Origin: Zopfochytrium polystomum
Lineage: Eukaryota > Chytridiomycota > Chytridiomycetes > Chytridiales > Chytridiaceae
DNA length: 11,153 nucleotides
Direction: 5' to 3'
NCBI GenBank assembly: GCA_025765615.1
Contig: JAIVFJ010000742.1
Span: 1 to 11,153, forward strand
A model generated the notes under the pieces. It saw only the letters and a list, made by a program, of their open reading frames with translations. It was not told the origin of the DNA and made no database searches. Made by a program: the position numbers and the translations under genes. Shown here in pieces: positions 1-7,636 of this stretch (the first letter of the stretch is position 1; every line of letters begins with the position of its first letter).

Positions 1-1529
1 ATCTTCCATCTCCATATCCCACGGCACGCCCCCGTGCGGGAAACGGGGATTGCGCCGCTTGTAGCCGATTTTCCCGGTGCGCCTGCTGTCAAAATCCTCC
101 CCATGACACGGCGCTCGGCCACGCGCTCCTGGTCGAAAAAGGCAACCCAGTAAGCGTGAAAAGACTTTAACCCCTTTGATCCGATATTCTCCAGTGGCCG
201 GACGACCTCCGTGTACGCGTCGCGCAAGGGCTGTAGTCGTCGGCCTGCGTTCCCGAAGTCAGCAACCACTCGTAGCTGTCTCCTGCGTCCACGGCCAGCT
301 CCAGATTGGGCAGGTCCATCCGTTCGACGACGCACTCGACCAGCGCGGCCCATTGGCGGAACCGCGATGGGTGTTCCGGGTCGGAAGGGGTCAGCTCAAA
401 CGCCTGGTCTCCGGCAAGCTGCAGGTCCAGCCTGCGGACGAGGGAGCGACGACGACGGCAGCGCGCGGAGGAACCGGAGTGAGGCGGCCATGTCGCCCTG
501 CAGGATGAACCTGTTTTCGGAAAAGAGGATGCGCTCGGATTCTTCCCGCATGCGCTTCGAGACGCGCAGAAGCTGCACGGGGGGCGCGAAGCAGCGGCAG
601 GTGGGCGAGAACGCCGCGGCAACCTGCGGGCAGAAGCAGACGTAGCGCGGGGTGGGTTCCGACGACGGCGGCCTCGCAGGGTTCGCGGGGGTTGTGATGT
701 GGCGGTGGGCAGGCGGAAAGTCTCGCAGCGGGGAGCAGCGGCGGCAGCAGAACGGGCGGCCATCACCCATGGCCGGCGGCCGTCCCAGATGGCGATGCCA
801 TCCTGAAACGCCAGCCAGTTGCTGTCCATGCTGAAGACGAGGTCCGTCATCCTCAGTATGCGACGGCGGATCGGCTCGGGGAGGTCGAAAAACCTGAACG
901 GTACGACGGTGCGCGACGGATCCGCCATCAGCCGCGAACCAAGGTCGCGCGCAAAGCTTGAGAGCGCGCGATCGCGCCGGTCGTCCGCCACCTTGACGAA
1001 CGCGCTGCCGACGCCGACTATGTCGGAGAATGCCGACAGAAGCGTTGCGCCGTCCTCCCCCGCAAAGGCGCTTGGTCCGCCGTGGCTAAAGCAGAAATCC
1101 AGGGTCAACGACAGGGCCGGGGAGCAGCGGTTCTTCAAGAAGCGAGCCAGGACCGCCACCGAGTCTGGCAGGCTGGGAGGCGAGCGTCTGAAGAGGACGA
1201 CGACGGAGGTGAGGGAAGAGGCAGCCAGCGGGGAGGCAGCGAGCAACACTGGCAGAGCCGAGGCGTCCACAACGAACGGGTTTCGGCCGTACAAGACACG
1301 GACGGCTTCGGCATGGATGGTGTGGCAGGCCCGAAGCAGTGCGGACGAAGGAGGGCGGCAGCGGCACGGAAACCACGGTTTCCGAGGAAGAGGAGGATGA
1401 AGGGTGGGTTAGCAGGACGATTGGGCAGGATCGAGCGGCGAGCACCCAGCCAAAGATGGCGACTCGCAGATGCGAGGGCAGGTCGAGGAGGGAGACGGCG
1501 GCGGCCGGCGGCGGTTTGGAGACGGCCAT
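1..1529 (-). CDS. F-box-like fungal protein with two tandem modules; frame broken, 3' end off the left edge
   Basis: The gene starts at the ATG at 1529, which has an A at -3. Residues 13-29 resemble an F-box (SLLDLPSHLRVAIFGWV). The frame then shows LLRACHTIHAEAVRVLYGRN (about 1345-1286), a motif common in fungal F-box-like proteins. A second copy follows: FRFFDLPEPIRRRIL (about 895), a Cys-rich stretch (RPFCCRRC, later CFCP and CRCF), then LLRVSKRMREESERILFSEN (about 570-510) and LVRRLDLQLAGDQAF. The C-terminal part reads PLRDAYTEVVRPLEN and then RTGKIGYKRRNPRFPHGG, running off the window. Following this homology needs five frame changes, near 1343, 772, 443, 235 and 101, each one base. Several lie at short G or C runs. 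F-box proteins usually recruit substrates to SCF ubiquitin ligases; that role is inferred here. It may be a live gene with consensus errors or a young pseudogene. Introns were considered but none fits most of the shifts. Confidence 0.72.
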
Positions 1530-1592
1530 TGTTGACCGCTTCTACGTCTACTGCGCCTTCTACTTCTTCTGCTGGTTCTTCCGATAGAGAAA

Positions 1593-1619
1593 CTGCTGCT
1601 GCTGCTGCTGGTTGCTGCT
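1593..1619. repeat. CTG/CAG trinucleotide microsatellite
   Basis: Six CTG units in a row lie at 1593-1610, followed by an interrupted GTTGCTGCTG. The repeat sits 64 nt upstream of the F-box ATG, so on the minus strand it is a CAG repeat in the probable 5' leader. No coding role is supported. Confidence 0.8.
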
Positions 1620-1937
1620 GTCGTCGCCGTTGACGGCACTGCGTGGTTAAGGACAGGTTCAGGGCGACGGTGTTGCATATTTTGACATGATTAAGTTGGC
1701 AGACATGTCAACCAAAGGTCCTTGCCGCTCCGTGTGTGGCTCATCCATCTGTCCCTCGTAAACTGGCATGCAAAAAACAAGTCTTGGTTGCTGCTTCGAT
1801 TTGGATTGCGACGAGGGGCAGCAAGTACTTAATCTTTTGCAGAGTGTACAGTGGTACGTAGCGCAGAGCAAGTGCATTGCTTCTAACCACCTATCGAGCC
1901 AGGCTATTTATATCTGGCTGAGTTGTCTTATGTTGCA
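1620..1937. other. Gap between the F-box gene and the copia remnant
   Basis: I see no recognisable gene. GC content falls sharply here compared with 1-1520. An open minus frame at 1659-1877 has no recognisable motif. The stretch could hold a decayed 3' LTR of the copia element or the promoter of the F-box gene. I found no matching copy near 5000 that would prove an LTR. Confidence 0.45.
1905..1914 (-). promoter_or_regulatory. TATA-like box ATATAAATAG
   Basis: The minus strand reads ATATAAATAG. It lies about 375 nt upstream of the F-box ATG and just past the 3' end of the copia coding remnant. It could be the F-box core promoter with a long leader, or the promoter of a decayed LTR. The sequence alone does not decide. 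Confidence 0.35.
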
Positions 1938-2344
1938 CTAAACGAGCGACATGTGTGTGACTGAGGTGTTCTCCAGAGCTGTCACCAGGGCGGTCCCATA
2001 AAGCGGACTAGGTGTGGTGGAGATGACTGCAGGGGACAGGCGTTCACTTTTCTCTTGCCCATCTGCTGTGCCACTGGCCCCATGAAGGGGATACCCAACT
2101 GCAGGCAACAGACAGAGTGCATCTGTCTCTTCACCTATCGGAGGTGAGGCAGTTTGTCTACAGAGGAGGCGGACAGGTGGAGTGTGCCTTATGAGATTCT
2201 CAAGTATCTCACATAAGGTGTTGGTCGAAAGTGTTGAAGTTGCAGTGTAGAAGGCAATGTCGTGAGTGGAGGCGGCATCGCAAGAAGGTGGAAGGGTCGA
2301 GGAACCTGGAGTTGATGCAATATCGAGGTTGTTCCACATTTTCT
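1938..2344 (-). other. Degenerate 3' part of the copia element
   Basis: One minus frame stays open across this stretch and starts with DIASTPGSSTLPP, which resembles the linker after copia RT (usually containing STP). I could not recognise RNase H: there is no STS(A/G)YVF-like or SSTEAEY-like motif. The end of the element is somewhere here or in the next 300 nt to the left. Confidence 0.4.
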
Positions 2345-3177
2345 CTTCAGTGAGAATTGTCCTGGTGTATTCGACTTGGCATTGCGCTCGAGGTGGATGC
2401 GAATCACTTGGCTGACAGTGGTTTCCTCAAGAGACATGCTGTACTCAGGGCGAAAAGCGTCCTCAATTTTTGCGACAAGAGCTGGGGTGTTGGCCATGAC
2501 ATTGATGTTGTCGACAAAGACAAAGATGATTTCAAATGTTTGCTGCTGAGGGTCTACTCGAAAAAAGAGGCAAGGCTCAGCAAGAGATTGATTGAAGCTG
2601 AGTTTCTTGACAATGAACTTGCAAAGGGTCAGGAACCAGTTTCATCCAGATTGATGGAGTCCATAGAGGCTCTTGAGGAGTTTGCAGAATAGTTTCTTTC
2701 CATCTGGAGTGAATCGCTCGTTGCCTTTTGGTGGATGCATGTAGATGACTTCTTTGAGGAAAGGGTGCAGGAAGGCTGTTGACATCCATGCTGTGGTACT
2801 TGAGGTCAAAAGCAACGGACTGGATCCGGACGACAGGAGAAAAGGTATCTGTGTAGTTGATGCCTTCACGTTGGGTGTTTCCACATGCTACAAGACAGGC
2901 TTTCCATCGTTTCCGCCAGCCAAAGGGTCAAGCTTGTAGGCATAAACCCATTTGCAGAACATTGCGCGTTCGCCTGGAGGAAGAATTGCCCATTCCCAGA
3001 CCTTGTGCTTGTCCATGAGAGAGTGAAGCTCCTCAAGCTCAGATGCAGTCCATTCCTCGTTATAGTCAGATGCATGGGCTTCCTTGTGGGAACGTGGCAC
3101 TGGTGGGAGTTGTGGTTGGTGGATTGGTTCTTTAGGGAAGCGCTTTGGGAAGTGTGGTTCTGGTTTGGCTGATGCAA
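2345..3177 (-). pseudogene. copia reverse transcriptase remnant, active site altered
   Basis: RT begins with EEWTASELEELHSLMDKHKV (about 3058) and CKWVYAYKLDPL. It then changes frame to LVACGNTQREGINYTDTFSP and VVRI (about 2905-2835). Further shifts lead to TAFLHPFLKEVIYMHPPKG (about 2775) and KLLKSLYGLHQSG. The last is followed by TGA (2644-2642) where homologues have Arg. The frame then stays open through PCLFFRVDP to the catalytic box, which reads FVDN (2518-2507) instead of YVDD: the second catalytic Asp is Asn. TPALVAKIEDAFRPEYSMS and IRIHLERNAK follow. The order and motifs are those of copia RT (RVT_2 type). The altered box and the stop make activity very unlikely. Confidence 0.88.
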
Positions 3178-3392
3178 GGTAGAGTCACAAGAGATGACGA
3201 GTCATTGTTTGATTTTCAAGTGGTTTGCAAAGTCCAGTTGGTGCATCTTTGATGTTGACAATGACAGATGGTGGAAGTGGGGATTCAATGACAGGTTCCA
3301 GTTCAGTGTTGATGGATGCAGAGCATCTGCACCAGAGCAAAATCAAAGTGAGGTTTGGCCATGAGGTGTTGCCAGCGCATCTTGCCATATTG

Positions 3393-3869
3393 CAAATGAG
3401 GCAAGGCTTGCATGTTGTTGGTGGTGGAGCAGGAGCACCGTCGACATCACCAGACTTGAGAGTGTCACGTACTTGCTCTTGGTGGATGTTGCCAAAATGT
3501 CAGTGCCATAGGTCGCGTGCAGTTGCTGGTGATGCGTAGGCAATGGGCTCAACTGAAATTTTCCTCTGCGCAGCTGGGTGTTGGACTGGGATGAGATAGT
3601 AAAGGCCGTCACGTCGTTCGCCAATCTTGATGCTGTGTTGTGATGTGAGTGTAGCAAGATCAAGAAGAAAGACAGAATCTTGAGTGAATAGCATCCCAGC
3701 AGTTGGGTCGTGGAGGACATGCGACACAGAGTAGCAGTTCCTTGAGTGATGGGACATGAAGCACATTGCGGAGCACCACATCAAAACCAGGAAAAGTGAG
3801 AGTGACAGATCCAATTCCTTTGATGCGGCATTCATGGTCATCTGCTGGGCAGGGCATGGTGTTCGGTTT
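3393..3869 (-). pseudogene. copia pre-integrase region and integrase zinc-binding N-terminus; catalytic core missing
   Basis: After NVLHVPSLKELLL the frame shifts to SVSHVLHDPTAGMLFTQDSV and then GERRDGLYYLIPVQ, the usual pre-integrase block. ARDLWH at about 3517 is followed directly by TGA (3502-3500) where copia elements have Arg. HFGNIHQ and then CKPCLIC (about 3425-3405) complete an HHCC-type zinc site. After ICNMARCAGNTS the sequence goes straight into an integrase-to-RT linker (NTELEPVIESPLPPSV, about 3310). No DDE core residues are present. This deletion alone prevents autonomous integration. Confidence 0.8.
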
Positions 3870-3940
3870 CAAAGTGTTGGTAACTCAGTGAATTGCTCCT
3901 GTTGTGGGATCATTGTGGGTACAGCTCCAGAATCGATCAT
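3870..3940 (-). pseudogene. copia aspartic protease fragment (DSGA active site)
   Basis: The minus frame from 3940 reads MIDSGAVPTMIPQQEQF and stops at TGA after about 23 codons. DSGA at 3934-3923 is the catalytic triad-type motif of retroviral-like aspartic proteases. The flap side continues in another frame from about 3872 (IKGIGSVTLTFPGF, then VLRNVLHVPSLKELLL), so a one-base shift separates them. The catalytic Asp is intact but the protein is not. Copia protease would normally be cleaved from a Gag-Pol polyprotein. Confidence 0.75.
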
Positions 3941-4139
3941 GTAGCGGAAGAGAGGCTATGCCTGTGTGTGACGCGCTCACTGTTGCAGTGTTTCACAAAG
4001 AAGTAGAAGCAAGAGGGACCAGCTTATTTGAGAAGAAGAAGAAAGAGAGGGCCCTCCTGCAGCAGGTTGAGGGTGAAATCCAGAGAAAGGAACAAGAGTT
4101 GCTTGCAGTACAGCCACAGTTGCTGAGGCTGAAGCATGG

Positions 4140-4983
4140 TTTGGTTGAGCTGGTGTGAAGTGCTGCGCTTGGAGCCTGGCTGAGATGGCATTGGCTTGGC
4201 GCATGTGCAGGCAGTGATTAGACTTGTGAGTGTGGGTGTTGATGGCCAAGCTTGGAATCTCTGCACAGAACTCACACCCAGTGCCTTCAACTCTTCCTAG
4301 ACGTTGATGGATTGATGTAGCCTTTGGCTCCAGCCTATGGGTGACTCCTGGCTTGCGGCGGTCACGACAGTCCCTTTCCATGTGTGAACGAATGCATTGT
4401 GGTAACGACACCAGTAGTGTGGCCTATCCCCACGACAAGGGGAGCGAGAGTGGTTGTGGTTGTCATGGATGTTGCGACCCCTGTTGTCATTGTTCCTGTA
4501 GTTGCTTCCTTGGCAATTGTTTTGTTCTGCTCGCTCAAGGCTCATTGCGACCTCCTTGGATGTGGTCACTTCGGTGGCGTCTATCTTCACGGTCGTCATG
4601 GTTATCACAGTGGTTGTTGCCCACTTGACGCCAGTTGCAGTTGTTGCAGCAGTTCCTGCAGTCTTCCTCCTCATCCGCCTCAAGGGCAGTTAAGACAGAA
4701 GTAAGCTCATCCATGATATTCTGTAGATTGTTGAAGCGGGCGTCATTGTTTTGAAGTGCTGCCACAAATGGTCCAAAACGACTATGAGCTGAGCTGGGTG
4801 CAAGGTCTGTGCACAGTTAGCTCTGCAGTTTGCGTACAAACTATCAAGTCTGTTCTGGCCATGACCTTGGATGAATGGTCGCTGAAGTCGCTCAATCTCG
4901 TGCACCAAAAGATTCATGACAGGGTCGGCCAGGAAGAGGGCGTCGAAAATTTTAGGCCTCCCAAACGAAATGGTTCTAAAGTT
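4140..4983 (-). pseudogene. copia gag remnant with zinc-knuckle-like motif
   Basis: The first recognisable segment reads TISFGRPKIFDALFLADPVM (from about 4974), followed by NLLVHEIERLQRPF, a helical capsid-like stretch. The frame shifts near 4765 to a segment containing NNLQNIMDELTSVLTALEAD, then again near 4683 to an Asn/Arg-rich basic stretch. The nucleic-acid-binding motif is WCRYHNAFVHTW (4413-4378) followed by CRDRRKPG in another frame. Its spacing is C-x2-H-x4-H-x4-C, with His where classical knuckles have the second Cys. A second Cys/His cluster, CEFC...HKSNHC, follows at about 4280-4210. Downstream, to about 4000, is a Gln/Ala/Ser-rich linker without a recognisable domain. No intact start was found: a TAG precedes the first segment. 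Confidence 0.75.
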
Positions 4984-5149
4984 GAGCTATGCTGATTCTG
5001 GTTTGTCAGAGGTGGGTAAAAGAGTGTTTTTCGGAGCTAGAATCTGTGGTTGATGCAGCCAGATAGCTGGCACACTGATGTGTAAACAGTCTACTCTGAG
5101 CAGCGTGGTCAGGACCGCCAATGTGCATATGCCAACCGCTCTTGTCACC

Positions 5150-5542
5150 CTGACCCTTTCACAGTCAAGTGCTCGTGTTCTTGGATCATGCTGTTGATTT
5201 CGTTCCCCCTAACCAGACTGGTGTCCTTCCACTAAAACTTGCCCTTCCAAAATCATTGAAAAACTTGGTATTTCTTACAAACTGACTTGCCCCCTTCTTG
5301 GTGTATCCCACCCTGTTTTCCATCCTGAAAAACGTCGCCCTTACTTCTTCCATACTCCTGATGTTTTTACTCCACTCCCTCTTCACCTCTGTGATATCTC
5401 TCAAGTCCTCGCACTTTGTTGTGACCGTTCCAGTAACATTCACTCAGTTCTCCTCTCCTACATTGACCCATCCTCCTCTCTTCAATACTTGGGCCAAATT
5501 TATTCCCGAACTCTCCTAATTCCTTTTACCACCACCATTTGA
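5150..5542 (+). mobile_element. Ty3/gypsy integrase C-terminal fragment
   Basis: The plus frame open at 5212-5542 reads KIIEKLGISYKLTCPLLG from 5249, then VSHPVFHPEKRRPYFFHTP. This matches the pattern at the end of Ty3/gypsy integrases: a GPF-domain strand of KI(I/L)EKIG...YKL.LP followed by HPVFHVS.L.PY. Just upstream, another frame (about 5188-5250) gives VDFVPPNQTGVLPLKLALPK, in the place of the usual 'L..KNL.L' region. The intervening tryptophan/GPF segment is missing, so this is a deleted and shifted fragment. Orientation is opposite to the copia remnant. No gag, RT or LTR belonging to it was found. Recognition rests on a short motif, so confidence is moderate. Confidence 0.55.
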
Positions 5543-6203
5543 TGTAAAAGTTGTACACCAGCGATTTGTGGATTTTGTGTCGGCAGCGAGCTGTTTTGGA
5601 CGCAACGCAGATTACGGTCGGAGTCAAAGGTTACAAGCACTGAAAGGCGGGAATCAAGTTCACCTTTTCCTTCTTCTTGTTGGTTAGAGATGATTTGGGT
5701 ATCGCCTTCGCCGCGACGCAGAAATCCGAGGGTCAAAGAACACGTAGCATCGCGCAAAATCCACCCTGCCATACTCGTGTCAGTGTTGAACGCATCAAGG
5801 AAGAAGCACACGAACTTCCCCAATCTGCTCGCCGCACAGGTAGGTGGCGCCTTTCTTCTTGTTATGGATCGTAGAACCAGGGATCGGCCAAGCGGAAGGG
5901 ACAAGAAGACGCGTCCGCTGCAAAGTTTGGCGACTCCATGGCTGACGACTGTCCGAATGGGCAGCCGCCCTAGCTTTTTTCGGCTCTGGGTGGCGACACC
6001 GGGGCGTGCTTCCAGGTTGGTCGGGTTGCTTCGTTCGCATTTCCAAGTCCGACAAGAGAACTCTCTCGTACTTGTCACTGTTGTTGGGCTCGTTTCAAAA
6101 CCGCTTTTGTTGCTGTTGAAAAGTTTCTTGTCGCCTTGCGTTCCTCTTCCCACTCGCTGCCCGACCGCAACGAACACACACCGAAAGGATTTCTGCACGG
6201 TAT
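5543..6203. other. Unassigned stretch with overlapping open frames
   Basis: Two long frames overlap here: a minus frame at 5500-6198 (about 232 codons, first possible start GTG) and a plus frame at 5690-6211 (ATG, 173 codons). Neither shows a domain or motif I recognise. Composition is mixed and rich in Arg, Ser and Leu codons on both strands, as expected for chance open frames in GC-rich DNA. The stretch lies downstream of USP1 and next to the gypsy fragment. Confidence 0.4.
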
Positions 6204-6209
6204 TTTATT
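6204..6209 (-). terminator. Poly(A) signal AATAAA for USP1
   Basis: The minus strand reads TTTAATAAAATA, a canonical AATAAA, 174 nt downstream of the USP1 stop codon at 6383. This fits a normal fungal 3' UTR. No equally good signal was seen after USP2. Confidence 0.55.
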
Positions 6210-6382
6210 AAAGCCAAGAAAGAGTAGTCGGTCACTGTGCCCGCTGCAGACTGAGGCGCCGAAAGGTTCAAGGAATTGACAAAAGAAATAGATAGGGCGA
6301 TAGAGGAGAGAATAGGCCGGTTGCAATGAGAGAAGGAACATCGGAAACAAGAAAAGTGACAGTACACAAGGGCGAGTTCCCA

Positions 6383-7142
6383 TCAATCGTCTCGAGTGAC
6401 AATAACCGGAATCTCGGCGTGCCGAACCAGGTAGTCGCTGACAGCTAAAGAGTTGAGAAACCAAACTGTCAGGCCTGTCGAAAAAAAAAAAATTCCAGAA
6501 AGACTCACATCCGAGCAGCGTCCGTCGGAGCGGGCCGAGGCCGCGCGATCCGACGACCAGGATGTCGGCGTTCAGATCGGTCGCGGCAAAGAGCAGCTCT
6601 TCGCGCGGGTCGCCACGGAGCGCGACGCCGTGGACGTTGTACTTTTCGGCGGGGAGCGTCTTGGCAAGCTTCAAGAGGAGGTCGTGGCTTTCCTTGCGCA
6701 GGTGTGTTGGAAACGAAACGAAATAAATGAGACGAATCACACCCACCGCGCGAATGTTCGCCCTCACAGTCGCACGCCACCCACTCAAACCACGCACACA
6801 CTCACACCTCCCCACCACACCCATCCGCACACCCCCCCCACATACCGCCTCATCGGCGTCCTTGAACCCAGGCACTACGAGCGAGCCGACGTACGCGCCG
6901 CGCAAGTCGACGGACGGCCTGACGGTGGCGAGGACGATCTTGTCGTCGGCGGGGCGGACAATGTTTGCGACGGCCCAGGCGAGGGCGGCGGCGCTGTGCG
7001 ACGACGGGTCGACGGCGACGAGGATTGTGCGCGACGATTGGTGCGAAGGCGGGTGGTGCAGGAGCACGTCTTCGCGCACGCGTTGCTGGGCGGCGGCGGC
7101 GGCGGTGGTGGTGGTGGTAGTGGTGGAGGCGTCGGTGGACAT
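6383..7142 (-). CDS. Universal stress protein USP1 (180 aa, three exons)
   Basis: Exons are 7142-6846, 6692-6509 and 6444-6383, giving 543 nt and 180 residues. Intron 1 (6845-6693, 153 nt) begins GTATG and ends CAAG; intron 2 (6508-6445, 64 nt) begins GTGAGT and ends TTTAG. The product is a single UspA-fold domain after a low-complexity N-terminus (seven Thr then five Ala, residues 7-18). The first strand is RTILVAVDPSSHSAAALAW (38-56), with Asp45 in the nucleotide-contact position. The ATP-binding motif G-x2-G-x9-G-S runs over residues 147-161. Its last residue, Ser161, is made by a codon split by intron 2. The C-terminus is VSDYLVRHAEIPVIVTRDD. Such proteins bind ATP or AMP in the cytosol and act in stress responses; the exact role is unknown. 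There is no signal peptide or membrane segment. The ATG has the context ACAATG, shared with USP2. Confidence 0.92.
6693..6845 (-). other. USP1 intron 1 (in-frame, GT-rich)
   Basis: This 153-nt intron has donor GTATGT and acceptor GCGCAAG. It is rich in GTG/TGG on the minus strand, seen as CAC-rich sequence on the plus strand. It is a multiple of three and has no in-frame stop, so an unspliced transcript would code for 51 extra residues between the second strand region and the ESHDLLLKL helix. Confidence 0.8.
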
Positions 7143-7212
7143 TGTGGGTTGTGATGAGAGAGAGATGGAGGTGAAGGTTGATCGTGAGAGGCGAAGCGGG
7201 GCGTGGAACGAT

Positions 7213-7221
7213 GTATTTATG
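7213..7221 (-). promoter_or_regulatory. TATA-like box upstream of USP1
   Basis: The minus strand reads CATAAATAC about 70 nt upstream of the USP1 ATG (7142), a suitable place for a core promoter. The 494-nt gap between USP1 and the USP2 stop (7143-7636) otherwise shows no gene and contains a short ACACACAC run at 7383-7393. Confidence 0.45.
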
Positions 7222-7636
7222 GGGAAGATTGGGGAGGAAATTGACGACAGCTCGGGTCCGGTCGATGTCCGTCCGCGTCCGACGAGAAATGCAGGCAGCG
7301 ACAGGGGCGTGACTCACTCGACGTCATTTCCCATTGCGCGTGCATTACAAAACCAGAAGGATCGTTGTGACAAGTCCCAGCAACACACACACACAAGGCT
7401 TGCCGAAGATGACGGAATGCTAGTCGAGACGACAAGGAAGGCGATTTCCCCGTGTTGCTCAAATGAAAGTTGGCCTGTCTGTGTATTTAAGAAAAAAGAG
7501 TGGGGAATTCTGAAGAAGAGTGTATGCTCTATATTTACGTTCGATTCTTTCGTGATTTCGCGTGCATCCCAACCCAAGCGCAAAGACCGGATGGGTCGAC
7601 CAGCCCTCCGTCCCCAGTTCCCCCAAAAGGATGCTA

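Larger units (their letters stand above)
1938..4983 (-). mobile_element. Degenerate Ty1/copia retrotransposon remnant
   Basis: Read on the minus strand, the domains come in copia order: gag with a zinc knuckle (about 4983-4140), aspartic protease DSGA (3934-3923), pre-integrase and zinc-binding integrase N-terminus (about 3660-3395), then reverse transcriptase (about 3100-2345). Integrase before RT identifies copia rather than gypsy. The frame changes many times and contains in-frame TGA stops at 3502-3500 and 2644-2642. The integrase catalytic core is absent: only about 290 nt separate the zinc domain from RT, too little for a domain of roughly 250 residues. RNase H is not recognisable. No LTR pair, primer-binding site or target-site duplication was found, so the outer ends are approximate. 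Base composition is clearly less GC- and CpG-rich than the flanks. The copy cannot move on its own. Confidence 0.9.

Noticed and set aside
819..1633. Plus-strand frames of 183-193 codons over the F-box gene
   Set aside because: Arg/Gly/Ala-rich translation typical of antisense in GC-rich genes. The minus strand carries the recognisable motifs.
3904..4158. Plus-strand frame with a Lys/Glu/Gln-rich, coiled-coil-like stretch
   Set aside because: It is antisense to the Gln/Ser/Leu-rich linker of the copia gag-protease region, which fits the element's domain order on the minus strand.
1640..5200. LTR pair flanking the copia remnant
   Set aside because: By eye I could not find a repeated segment shared between about 1640-1960 and 4990-5200, nor a clear primer-binding site. 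A dot-plot could still reveal a diverged pair.
6475..6508. Alternative 34-nt USP1 intron ending at CGACAG after the T tract
   Set aside because: It is too short for normal splicing and does not rejoin the GS-VSDYLVRH sequence that the TTTAG acceptor gives exactly.
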